Assembly: GCA_016789245.1 (NCBI GenBank)
Contig: JAEURM010000046.1
Location: 1-10,381 of the forward strand
Length of the DNA stretch: 10,381 nt
Reading direction: 5' to 3'
DNA from: Anaerolineales bacterium
GTDB lineage: Bacteria; Chloroflexota; Anaerolineae; Anaerolineales; UBA6663
The notes under the pieces were generated by a model, which had not been told where the DNA came from, ran no database searches, and was given only the letters and a program-made list of their open reading frames with translations. The translations under genes and the position numbers were made by a program. This document shows positions 1 through 5,822 of this stretch, piece after piece. Each line of letters begins with the position of its first letter. The stretch's first letter is position 1.

Positions 1-378
1 ACCTTTTTCTTCCGGTATATGCAGAATTTGATTGAGCAGGGCCACTTGTACATTGCCCAGCCGCCGCTGTACCGCATTGAGCATAAGAAGAACGCGCAAT
101 ATGTTTACAACGATGCGGAAAAAGATAAGGTGGTGAAGGCGTTGGGCACAGATGCCGAGCGCGCCAACATCCAACGCTTTAAAGGCTTGGGCGAAATGAA
201 CGCCGAGCAGTTGTGGGAAACCACCATGAACCCGGCTAACCGCACGCTTTTGCAAGTGGATATTGAAGATGCGGCCGAAGCTGACCGCACCTTTGATATG
301 CTGATGGGTGACGCCGTTGACCCTCGGCGCAAGTTCATCCAAACCCACGCCAAGAACGTGAAGAACTTGGATGTGTAA
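1..378 (+). CDS. gyrB: DNA gyrase subunit B, C-terminal end (5' truncated by window)
   Basis: This is the last 125 residues of the ATPase/TOPRIM subunit of DNA gyrase, which introduces negative supercoils as a GyrA2GyrB2 complex in the cytoplasm. The reading frame is open from base 1. The fragment starts in the TOPRIM region ([20 protein letters not shown], then PPLY). It continues into the conserved GyrB tail: [20 protein letters not shown] and [10 protein letters not shown]. The protein ends a few residues after the RRKFI segment, as full-length GyrB proteins do, so the 3' end is intact. ParE shares several of these motifs, so assignment as gyrB rather than parE rests on the overall resemblance of the tail. 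An intrinsic terminator follows only 5 bp after the stop, so this transcription unit is separate from what follows. Confidence 0.95.
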   Translation, partial: TFFFRYMQNLIEQGHLYIAQPPLYRIEHKKNAQYVYNDAEKDKVVKALGTDAERANIQRFKGLGEMNAEQLWETTMNPANRTLLQVDIEDAAEADRTFDMLMGDAVDPRRKFIQTHAKNVKNLDV

Positions 379-383
379 TGAAG

Positions 384-409
384 AAAAGACCACCGAAAGG
401 TGGTCTTTT
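384..409 (+). terminator. Rho-independent terminator of gyrB
   Basis: A perfect 11-bp inverted repeat (AAAAGACCACC / GGTGGTCTTTT) closes on a GAAA tetraloop. The descending arm supplies the T-run, and more T-rich sequence follows (TTTTGTTTGATATTTTATT). It begins 5 bp after the gyrB stop. The A-run on the ascending arm could also make it work for transcription arriving from the right. Confidence 0.93.
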
Positions 410-441
410 GTTTGATATTTTATTACTTGTTTAAGCCTGCC

Positions 442-448
442 GCCTAAC
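442..448 (-). other. Candidate integron attI core site (GTTAGGC on the minus strand)
   Basis: On the minus strand the bases read GTTAGGC, an exact match to the integron core consensus GTTRRRY and to the version most often found at attI and attC recombination points. It lies 112 bp upstream of the intI start codon and on the strand opposite to intI, which is the position and orientation of attI in a canonical integron. No second core site that would make an attC, and no cassette ORF, is present between it and the gyrB terminator. A seven-base match can arise by chance, so the placement carries most of the weight. Confidence 0.35.
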
Positions 449-451
449 TAT

Positions 452-480
452 GTTTTATACAGCCACTGGCTATATAAAAC
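452..480. repeat. Palindrome 1 upstream of intI
   Basis: A 29-bp near-perfect inverted repeat is centred on base 466. The arms are GTTTTATACAGCCA and TGGCTATATAAAAC, with 13 of 14 positions paired. It shares its core with a second palindrome centred at 506, 15 of 19 core bases being identical and all four differences being transitions. It may be an operator for a dimeric repressor, an integrase-binding element of the attachment region, or an RNA hairpin. Confidence 0.6.
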
Positions 481-493
481 CCCAATATGGGTG

Positions 494-518
494 ATTATAC
501 AGTCGTTGGCTGTATAAT
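494..518. repeat. Palindrome 2 upstream of intI, 40 bp from palindrome 1
   Basis: A 25-bp inverted repeat is centred on base 506 (ATTATACAGTCG, T, TTGGCTGTATAAT with one G-T and one T-G mismatch near the centre). Its centre is exactly 40 bp from that of palindrome 1, about four helical turns, so two bound dimers would face the same side of the DNA. Each arm contains TATAAT read outward, one on each strand. A protein bound here would cover a -10 element for intI on the + strand and could cover one pointing towards the presumed cassette side. Confidence 0.6.
513..518 (+). promoter_or_regulatory. Possible -10 element of the intI promoter
   Basis: The hexamer TATAAT is a perfect -10 match, 42 bp upstream of the intI ATG, and lies inside the right arm of palindrome 2. 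No recognisable -35 hexamer sits 16-18 bp upstream, so the promoter assignment is weak. Confidence 0.3.
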
Positions 519-560
519 TCCCTATGTACAGATTATAAAGCCACACCCTCGAAGCCACAA

Positions 561-1538
561 ATGCAACCGCCAAAACCTGCTCCGAAGAAATTGCTTGATC
601 AATTTCGCGACCAGATTCGCGTCAAGCAGTATTCAACCCGCACCGAAAAGACTTATGTTTACTGGGTCAGAGAATACATTTTGTTTCACGATAAGCGTCA
701 TCCGAAAGACATGGGCGTAGCTGAAATTACGCAGTTTATTGCGCATTTGGTCACTGAGCGGAAAGTGTCGGGTTCCACTCAGAATCAAGCCTTGAGCGCC
801 ATTTTATTTTTATACCGTAACCTATTAAACATTGAGCTAGAAGAAGAAACTCTTTACCGCCTTCGGCCCCAAACGGGCAAAAGCGTGCCGGTAGTTTTAT
901 CTCGCTCAGAGGCCAAACAAGTCATTACCCACCTGACGGGCATCTACAAAACTATTACCCAAATCATGTATGGCAGTGGCTTGCGCATCATGGAAGTATT
1001 GCGTTTGCGGATCAAGGATTTGGATTTTGCCAATCACCAAATCATAGTGCGCGACGGCAAAGGCGGCAATGACCGAGTGACCATGTTGCCGGAGGCGGTC
1101 ATTGCACCCCTGCAAGACCATCTGAAGCAAGTAAAACTTATGCATGAGCGTGACTTGAAGGCGGGTTTTGGCTCCGTTTACTTGCCGTTTGCTTTAGAAC
1201 GCAAGTATCCCAACGCGCACAAAGAATGGATTTGGCAATACGTCTTTCCGGCTTCGTCACTTTACAAAGACGTAACCACTGGCATTACGCGGCGTCATCA
1301 TTTGCACGAAACAGCCGTGCAAAAAGCTGTTCGCCAAGCGGCGCAGACGGCGAACATCGCCAAACATGTTACGCCGCACACCTTCCGCCATTCGTTCGCC
1401 ACGCACCTGCTCCAAAATGGTTATGATATTCGCACCATCCAAGAACTCTTGGGTCACAAAGATGTGAAAACCACCATGATTTACACGCATGTGCTTCAAC
1501 GCGGCGGCCTCGCCGTCCGTAGCCCGTTAGATGACTAA
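561..1538 (+). CDS. intI: Integron integrase (tyrosine recombinase, IntI family)
   Basis: This 325-residue site-specific recombinase would catalyse attI x attC and attC x attC exchange to capture or shuffle gene cassettes. The N-terminal SAM-like/core-binding domain (about 8-95) carries typical IntI phrases such as [17 protein letters not shown] and KRHPKDMG. The catalytic domain has Arg142 (SGLR), Lys167 (GKGGNDR), His273 and Arg276 ([14 protein letters not shown]), His299 (LLGHKD) and the nucleophile Tyr308 (MIYTHV). The segment at about 195-231, with [20 protein letters not shown], is the extra element that separates IntI from XerC/XerD. The ending [16 protein letters not shown] is also IntI-like. 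All key residues are present, so the enzyme looks active. The start at 561 is the only ATG in frame after an upstream stop at 492; no clear Shine-Dalgarno precedes it. The coding sequence looks more AT-rich than its neighbours, which hints at transfer. No cassettes are visible. Confidence 0.95.
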   Translation: MQPPKPAPKKLLDQFRDQIRVKQYSTRTEKTYVYWVREYILFHDKRHPKDMGVAEITQFIAHLVTERKVSGSTQNQALSAILFLYRNLLNIELEEETLYRLRPQTGKSVPVVLSRSEAKQVITHLTGIYKTITQIMYGSGLRIMEVLRLRIKDLDFANHQIIVRDGKGGNDRVTMLPEAVIAPLQDHLKQVKLMHERDLKAGFGSVYLPFALERKYPNAHKEWIWQYVFPASSLYKDVTTGITRRHHLHETAVQKAVRQAAQTANIAKHVTPHTFRHSFATHLLQNGYDIRTIQELLGHKDVKTTMIYTHVLQRGGLAVRSPLDD

Positions 1539-1618
1539 GGGTGGGTTGCCGTTCCAAACAGGCGTATTGTTTCCTCGTTCGTGTTTGCTCCCCTCTTGCT
1601 AAAACTCCTAACACCCTC

Positions 1619-1647
1619 TTGACTCCGCTCTAAATTTGTCATAGACT
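1619..1647 (+). promoter_or_regulatory. Predicted promoter of the amino-sugar operon
   Basis: TTGACT (1619-1624) is followed after exactly 17 bp by TAGACT (1642-1647), a good -35 and a moderate -10 for a housekeeping sigma factor. The -10 overlaps the dre-like operator, a usual arrangement for repression. The expected start of transcription near 1654 would leave a leader of about 25 nt before the gntR ATG. Confidence 0.5.
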
Positions 1648-1668
1648 GGTATATACCACTCAATACCA
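1645..1668. promoter_or_regulatory. dre-like operator for the GntR/NagR regulator
   Basis: Bases 1645-1660 read ACTGGTATATACCACT, with a perfect 12-bp palindrome TGGTATATACCA at its heart. It matches 14 of 16 positions of the DasR-responsive element as I recall it (ACTGGTCTAGACCACT), the operator type of the NagR/DasR branch of HutC regulators. A second half-site ATACCA at 1663-1668 repeats the right half-site at 10-bp spacing, one helical turn. The operator covers the predicted -10 and start of transcription just upstream of the regulator gene, which fits autorepression. No similar full site was seen elsewhere in the window. Confidence 0.75.
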
Positions 1669-1678
1669 GATAAAGATT

Positions 1679-2419
1679 ATGCGCCTTCGCCGAGAATCCG
1701 CCGACCCACTATATATGCAACTCAAAGCCACCCTTGAGGCCGAAATCGCTTCTGGGCGGTATCCCGTTCATGAACGCCTACCATCCGAGCGTGAACTATC
1801 TGACCAATACCAAGTGAGCCGGATGACGGCGCGGCAGGCTTTACTGGACTTAGCCCGTGAAGGCTTGGTGTACACGCGCGTGGGGAAGGGCACGTTTGTG
1901 GCCCAGCCCAAGATTGACCAACAACTCCGCACCGTTACCGGCTTTAGCCAAGATATGCGTGAGCGGGGCAATCGGCCATCCAGCCGCGTGTTGGAAGCAC
2001 GCGTTATTCCGGCCACGCCGGAGGTGGCCGCCGCCCTGCGCCTTCTGCCGGAGGCGGATGTGGTTCTGCTCTCCCGCGTGCGTTTATCAGATGGTAGCCC
2101 ACTGGCGCTAGAAAACGCACACCTGCCGTTGGAGTTGGTTCCCAACTTATTGCAGAATGATTTTGCCTACGCCTCGCTGTACGGCCTGCTCAAAGATCAA
2201 TACCAATACAAACTCTCGCACGCCGAACAAACCATTGAAGCCGGTTTAGCTGAACCGGATGAAGCTGAATTGCTTGATCTTACGCCGCCAGCCGCTGTGC
2301 TACGCATCCAACGGCTCACGCTCCGGCAAGACGGCCGCGCGATTGAATACGTGCGCTCTACCTACCGTGGTGACCGGTACAAGTTCCGCTCACAACTGCA
2401 AACGCCAAACGCCGGATGA
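1679..2419 (+). CDS. nagR: GntR/HutC-family transcriptional regulator, NagR/DasR-like
   Basis: This 246-residue DNA-binding repressor probably senses GlcNAc-6-phosphate or GlcN-6-phosphate and controls the amino-sugar operon. The N-terminal winged helix-turn-helix (about 9-76) shows the GntR signature: PLYMQLKATLEAEI, LPSERELSDQYQVSRMTARQ and the wing GLVYTRVGKGTFVA. The C-terminal UTRA ligand domain (about 90-238) includes the expected VRLSDGSPLALENAHLP and IEYVRSTYRGDRYKF segments. R133, R135, E145, S166, Y168, E223 and Y229 fall about where Bacillus NagR, from memory, contacts the sugar phosphate. The length is normal for the family. It is the first gene of the cluster, sits behind a dre-like operator, and overlaps the next gene by four bases (ATGA), so the two are probably translationally coupled. 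The GlcNAc assignment rests on operator and neighbours; HutC regulators of other sugars cannot be told apart by sequence alone. Confidence 0.85.
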   Translation: MRLRRESADPLYMQLKATLEAEIASGRYPVHERLPSERELSDQYQVSRMTARQALLDLAREGLVYTRVGKGTFVAQPKIDQQLRTVTGFSQDMRERGNRPSSRVLEARVIPATPEVAAALRLLPEADVVLLSRVRLSDGSPLALENAHLPLELVPNLLQNDFAYASLYGLLKDQYQYKLSHAEQTIEAGLAEPDEAELLDLTPPAAVLRIQRLTLRQDGRAIEYVRSTYRGDRYKFRSQLQTPNAG

Positions 2420-3165
2420 TGATGGTGATGTATCCCAACACCGGCCTTGGGCGCTACTGGCAGGCCATTCAACAGTTGCAAGAAAAAGTGTGGCGTGAGC
2501 AAGCGGAAACCTTGGCGCAAGTGGCTAGCGTGATGGCCCAAGCCGTGCGGCGTGACCAACGCCTATTGGTGTTTGGAACCGGCCACTCACATCTTTTGGC
2601 CGAGGAGGGCCATTTCCGCGCGGGCGGTTTAGCGGCGGTGGTGCCCATTCTGGAGCCCAGTTTGATGTTGCACGTTAACGCTTCAATGGCCGCGGTGCGT
2701 GAACGGGAGCGGGGCGTGGCGGAACCATTGTTGAAGCGTTACGGCCCGCAACCCGGTGAAGTGCTGGTGGTGTTTTCTAACAGTGGCGTTAACGGCGTGC
2801 CGGTGGAAATGGCCCAAGCGGGCAAAGTGCACGGATTAACCGTAGTGGCTGTTTGCGCGCTGAAATACGCGCGGCAGGTGGTGCACTCCGGCCCGCGCTT
2901 ATTTGAAGTGGCTGATTTTGTAATTGATAACGGCGGCGAGCCGGGTGATAGCCTGATTGCCGTGGAAGGCTTGCCTTGGGCGGTGGGGCCAAGTTCCACC
3001 GTGCTGGGCGCGTTGATTTGGAATGCGTTGATAACTGAAGTGGCTTGCCAGTTGCAGGCCGCAAATGATTTAGTGCCAGTCTATGCCAGCGCCAATATGC
3101 TGAGCTCGGCGGAGCATAACGCCGCTCTGCTGGAGCACTGGCGGCCACGTAACCCACATTTATAG
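2416..3165 (+). CDS. SIS-domain sugar-phosphate-binding protein, UPF0309-like
   Basis: This 249-residue cytoplasmic protein has a single sugar isomerase (SIS_2 type) fold. Features seen are the nucleotide-like loop FGTGHSHLLAEE (53-64), the RAGG segment (68-71), the phosphate-binding VFSNSGVNGVPVE (119-131), a GPSSTV segment (191-196) and a C-terminal SAN (225-227). These match the uncharacterised UPF0309 family, relatives of which lie beside GntR regulators and amino-sugar genes. Its precise reaction is not known to me; isomerisation, epimerisation or ether cleavage of an amino-sugar phosphate are the obvious candidates. It lacks the second SIS domain of GlmS and the motif context of MurQ, so neither is claimed. 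Translation probably begins at 2416 through the ATGA overlap with gntR, but ATGs at 2419, 2422 and 2428 are equally possible. Confidence 0.85.
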   Translation: MMMVMYPNTGLGRYWQAIQQLQEKVWREQAETLAQVASVMAQAVRRDQRLLVFGTGHSHLLAEEGHFRAGGLAAVVPILEPSLMLHVNASMAAVRERERGVAEPLLKRYGPQPGEVLVVFSNSGVNGVPVEMAQAGKVHGLTVVAVCALKYARQVVHSGPRLFEVADFVIDNGGEPGDSLIAVEGLPWAVGPSSTVLGALIWNALITEVACQLQAANDLVPVYASANMLSSAEHNAALLEHWRPRNPHL

Positions 3166-3254
3166 AAATTTCTCTTTTGAGAGGAGGTGCTTTGCCCTTC
3201 ACCAATATCGCACGCCTACTTTGCACTTGTAAACACTTTTCCTTTATCCCTTGC

Positions 3255-3261
3255 GGAGGAG
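3255..3261 (+). promoter_or_regulatory. Strong Shine-Dalgarno fixing the lipoprotein start
   Basis: GGAGGAG lies 6 nt before the ATG at 3268. It settles the start of the binding protein against an in-frame GTG at 3187, whose use would put 27 extra residues before the lipoprotein signal. A second purine-rich run (GAGAGGAGG) at 3179-3187, just after the preceding stop, has no useful start codon at the right distance. Confidence 0.75.
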
Positions 3262-3267
3262 AATCTC

Positions 3268-4575
3268 ATGCGAACTAAATTACTTCATCTATTAGCGGTA
3301 GCTAGCTTAGTGTTGGGTGCCTGTGCGCCAGCGGCCACACAGGCTCCCGCTCCCACCAGTGCGCCCGAAAGCCGGACGCTCAAGATTTATCTGTTGGATT
3401 ACACGCCGGATACTATTGCGTGGCTGAAAAGCGAAATTAACCCAGCGTTTGAACAAGCGCACCCGGGCGTGACAGTTGAAATTACGGAAGGCAGTTGGAG
3501 CGGCTGGGATACCACCTTCAGCGGCTTTTTTGCCGCCGGTGATGGCCCAGATATTATCAACCTCGGCTCAGAAATGAACACGCTGTACGGCCAAAGCTTG
3601 GCCGATATGGAGCCGTACTTGGGTGAAGCCGCTTGGCCGGATATTAAAAACTTTGGCCCTGCTTTGGAAAACGCCAAGTACGAAGGTAAACTGCGCGGCC
3701 TGCCCATCTTCACCGCGCCGCGTTACGTGTTTTGCCGCACGGATTTGGCCAAAGGCACTCTGCCGCCCCAAAACTTTGGGGATTGGGTAACTTTTGCCAA
3801 AGAGAACTCCGTGGTGGATGGCGCCACTAATTCCCTAACGCAACAAGCGCTGGTGCCGGTGGATGCTGGCTCCATGGCCGATTGGCAATGGTGGTTGCTG
3901 GTCTTCTACTCCCTCGGCGGCCAACTGTACAAAGCCGATGGGAGCCCGAACTTTGACTCACCGGAAGCGTTGGCGGCCACACAATTCCTACTGGATATGC
4001 GCCAAGCCACCTATGGCTCAGCCTTGAACGCGGTGGGCGCACTGCCAGCTGGCCAAGGCTCGGTGATTGATGTGAACGATGGCTCGGGCGCGAACAACGG
4101 CGCGGTGTGTTTAGCGCACTCTGGTTGGGCGGCCCCCGCTTTTGACCGGCCCGTGTGGGAAAACGTGAGCATTGAGCCGTTCTACGGCGACCCGGCGAAC
4201 TTCCCAAACAGCAAGCCGGTGGTGTTGGCCTTCAATGATTGGTTGGCCGTGCCCGAATATAGCCAGAACAAAGAGTTGGCCGCCGAGTGGCTGAAGCTGG
4301 CGTTTAGCAAAGACGCCAACAATAAGTGGAATGAGACCATGGGCCTCATCCCGGCGCGCAACGATGCGCAATTCGGTTTCGTAACCGAATCTGAGCAGTT
4401 GAAGCGCGAAGCCGAACTGGCTTCCAAGTATGGCGTCGGCTTTGCCGGCATCGAAGAATCGGCTAAGCTGTCCACCATCATGCAAGATGCGTTGGGCAAG
4501 CTTATCACCGAAGAATTGACGCCCGCAGAAGTAGTGGCCAAGATTCAGGCCGATTACGCCGACGCGCTCAAGTAA
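3268..4575 (+). CDS. Sugar ABC transporter substrate-binding lipoprotein (CUT1 family)
   Basis: This 435-residue extracellular solute-binding protein (MalE/UgpB-like, family 1) would deliver an oligosaccharide to the two permeases downstream. The N-terminus is a lipoprotein signal: basic MRTK, a hydrophobic core LLHLLAVASLVLG, and a lipobox ending in Cys19 (LGAC). A disordered Ala/Pro/Thr linker (about 20-35) precedes the mature domain, which begins near residue 37. Within it, EITEGSWSGWDTTF and GDGPDIINLG (91-100) correspond to the usual early lobe motifs. Trp-rich DWQWWLL and an HSGW segment could provide stacking contacts for sugar rings. The substrate is inferred from the operon to be GlcNAc or chito-oligosaccharides and not from the protein itself. 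A strong RBS and a stem-loop right after the gene fit higher expression of the binding protein than of the permeases. Confidence 0.92.
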   Translation: MRTKLLHLLAVASLVLGACAPAATQAPAPTSAPESRTLKIYLLDYTPDTIAWLKSEINPAFEQAHPGVTVEITEGSWSGWDTTFSGFFAAGDGPDIINLGSEMNTLYGQSLADMEPYLGEAAWPDIKNFGPALENAKYEGKLRGLPIFTAPRYVFCRTDLAKGTLPPQNFGDWVTFAKENSVVDGATNSLTQQALVPVDAGSMADWQWWLLVFYSLGGQLYKADGSPNFDSPEALAATQFLLDMRQATYGSALNAVGALPAGQGSVIDVNDGSGANNGAVCLAHSGWAAPAFDRPVWENVSIEPFYGDPANFPNSKPVVLAFNDWLAVPEYSQNKELAAEWLKLAFSKDANNKWNETMGLIPARNDAQFGFVTESEQLKREAELASKYGVGFAGIEESAKLSTIMQDALGKLITEELTPAEVVAKIQADYADALK

Positions 4576-4589
4576 GTGTTTGCGAAAGT

Positions 4590-4627
4590 TTTGCCTCCCC
4601 AATCAAGACCATGGTTGGGGAGGCAAA
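4590..4627 (+). terminator. Strong stem-loop between binding-protein and permease genes (attenuator/mRNA stabiliser)
   Basis: A perfect 13-bp inverted repeat (TTTGCCTCCCCAA at 4590-4602, TTGGGGAGGCAAA at 4615-4627) encloses a 12-nt loop that can pair further. It starts 14 bp after the binding-protein stop. Only TTT follows the stem, so termination would be partial at best. Such elements often protect the upstream message and lower permease expression. The descending arm contains GGGGAGG, a good anti-16S sequence located upstream of the permease start, so the hairpin could also hide a ribosome site. Confidence 0.75.
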
Positions 4628-4646
4628 TTTGATAGAGACGTACCCT

Positions 4647-5801
4647 ATGCCAACTAATCCTTATCTCAACGTCAGCCTTGTGGCCGGGGTAACGATTGTT
4701 CTCATTATCGTGTTTAGTTTGGGGCTGGCCACGGTGGCGCGAGCCATTGCCAAAGCGGTGGGGGCCACGCGCATTAAGCAAGCCAACACCTTTGCCGGTT
4801 ACTTATTTGCCGCGCCGTGGATTTTGGGCTTTCTGATTTTTGTGGCCGTGCCCATGGCCTTCTCGCTTTACTGGAGCTTCACCGATTACCGCGTGACGGA
4901 TAACGCGCCGCCGAATTTAGTGGGCTTTGAGAATTACGCCAAGCTAATTTTCAACGATAGCAGTTTTCGCGCTTCCATCGTCAACACCCTCTTTCTCACC
5001 GTGATTGGCTTGCCCATTCAAATGGCGGTGGCGCTGTTTTTGGCCGTACTCCTCAACCAGAACACACGCGGTGAACGGGTCTTCCGCATGGCCTTTTACT
5101 TGCCGGTGATTTTGGGCTTCAACACCGCTGTGCTCTTATGCTGGCGGCTGATGCTGAACACCGGCACCGGCATCATCAACCAGCTCATCCGCGCCCTCAC
5201 CGAGGTTTTTCCGCCGTTCGGCTTACTCAATCGCGGCCTCATTTACCTCACAGAACTAACCAACGCCTTCTTCCTCGGCTTAGGCAGTGGCAAGTTCAAT
5301 CTAATGCTCAAGGTGTGGGAGGCCGGCTTCCCGGCAGAAAACCGCGTGCCGCTGTGGGTGCAAAGCCCGCTCTGGTCTAAAATGGCGGTGGTTTTGCTGA
5401 TGGTGTGGGGCTGTGGGGCCATGATGCTGATTTTCCTTTCCGGGCTAAAGAACATTCCCCGTGAACTGCACGAAGCGGCTGAAGTGGACGGGGCAGGCGC
5501 GTGGAAGCGTTTCTGGTCTATTTCTTTCCCACTGCTCACGCCGTTTGTGTTTTACAACTTAGTCATCGGCCTCATCAACTCTCTGCAAATTTTTGAGCCG
5601 ATTTTTGTGCTCTACCGTGATAACCAGCCACTCGTGCCCTCCACCATTTCCATGGTGTATTACTTGTGGCAGGCCAGCTTTAGCCATTTTGAAATTGGTT
5701 ACGGCTCGGCTATTTCGTGGTTGATTTTTGTGATGATTTTGATTGTCACCATTGTGCAGTTCAAAATGCAAGACCGTTGGGTGACGTACGATTTGTATTA
5801 G
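4647..5801 (+). CDS. Sugar ABC transporter permease, MalF/UgpA-like (CUT1)
   Basis: This 384-residue inner-membrane protein forms the channel with the next gene's product. Predicted membrane segments lie at about 9-32, 50-73, 111-135, 147-168, 245-264, 300-318 and 355-371; the first is an extra N-terminal helix ahead of the usual AGYLFAAPWILGFLIF helix. The EAA loop, which contacts the ATPase, is clear at 276-299 (EAAEVDGAGAWKRFW, then FPLLTP). Unusually, the outside loop between the fourth and fifth segments is about 75 residues (170-243) and aromatic-rich, whereas it is much shorter in ordinary CUT1 permeases. The ATG at 4647 was chosen because the upstream in-frame ATG at 4611 lies inside the preceding hairpin. 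A TTG at 4629, 5 nt after GGGGAGG, is a real alternative. No ATPase gene is present; a shared MsiK-like ATPase encoded elsewhere is likely. Confidence 0.9.
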   Translation: MPTNPYLNVSLVAGVTIVLIIVFSLGLATVARAIAKAVGATRIKQANTFAGYLFAAPWILGFLIFVAVPMAFSLYWSFTDYRVTDNAPPNLVGFENYAKLIFNDSSFRASIVNTLFLTVIGLPIQMAVALFLAVLLNQNTRGERVFRMAFYLPVILGFNTAVLLCWRLMLNTGTGIINQLIRALTEVFPPFGLLNRGLIYLTELTNAFFLGLGSGKFNLMLKVWEAGFPAENRVPLWVQSPLWSKMAVVLLMVWGCGAMMLIFLSGLKNIPRELHEAAEVDGAGAWKRFWSISFPLLTPFVFYNLVIGLINSLQIFEPIFVLYRDNQPLVPSTISMVYYLWQASFSHFEIGYGSAISWLIFVMILIVTIVQFKMQDRWVTYDLY

Positions 5802-5822
5802 ACAGTGTGTTACTAAACTCCC

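Noticed and set aside
487..720. 77-codon open frame overlapping the start of intI
   Set aside because: Out of frame with intI, it runs through palindrome 2 and the putative promoter, and its product has no family resemblance.
1526..1532. GTTAGAT, a second match to GTTRRRY, at the end of intI
   Set aside because: It lies inside the conserved coding end of IntI and has no paired RYYYAAC at attC spacing, so a chance match to a degenerate heptamer is more likely.
1523..1541. Small inverted repeat (CCC-TTAG / CTAA-GGG) over the intI stop codon
   Set aside because: A short bulged stem with no T-run after it; not convincing as a terminator.
3221..3249. Possible separate promoter before the binding protein (TTGCAC, 17 bp, TATCCC)
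   Set aside because: The -10 is poor and no dre-like site accompanies it, so the gene is more simply read from the gntR promoter.
3187..3267. In-frame GTG start that would extend the binding protein by 27 residues
   Set aside because: The extension would bury the lipoprotein signal and lipobox inside the protein, and a strong Shine-Dalgarno serves the ATG at 3268.
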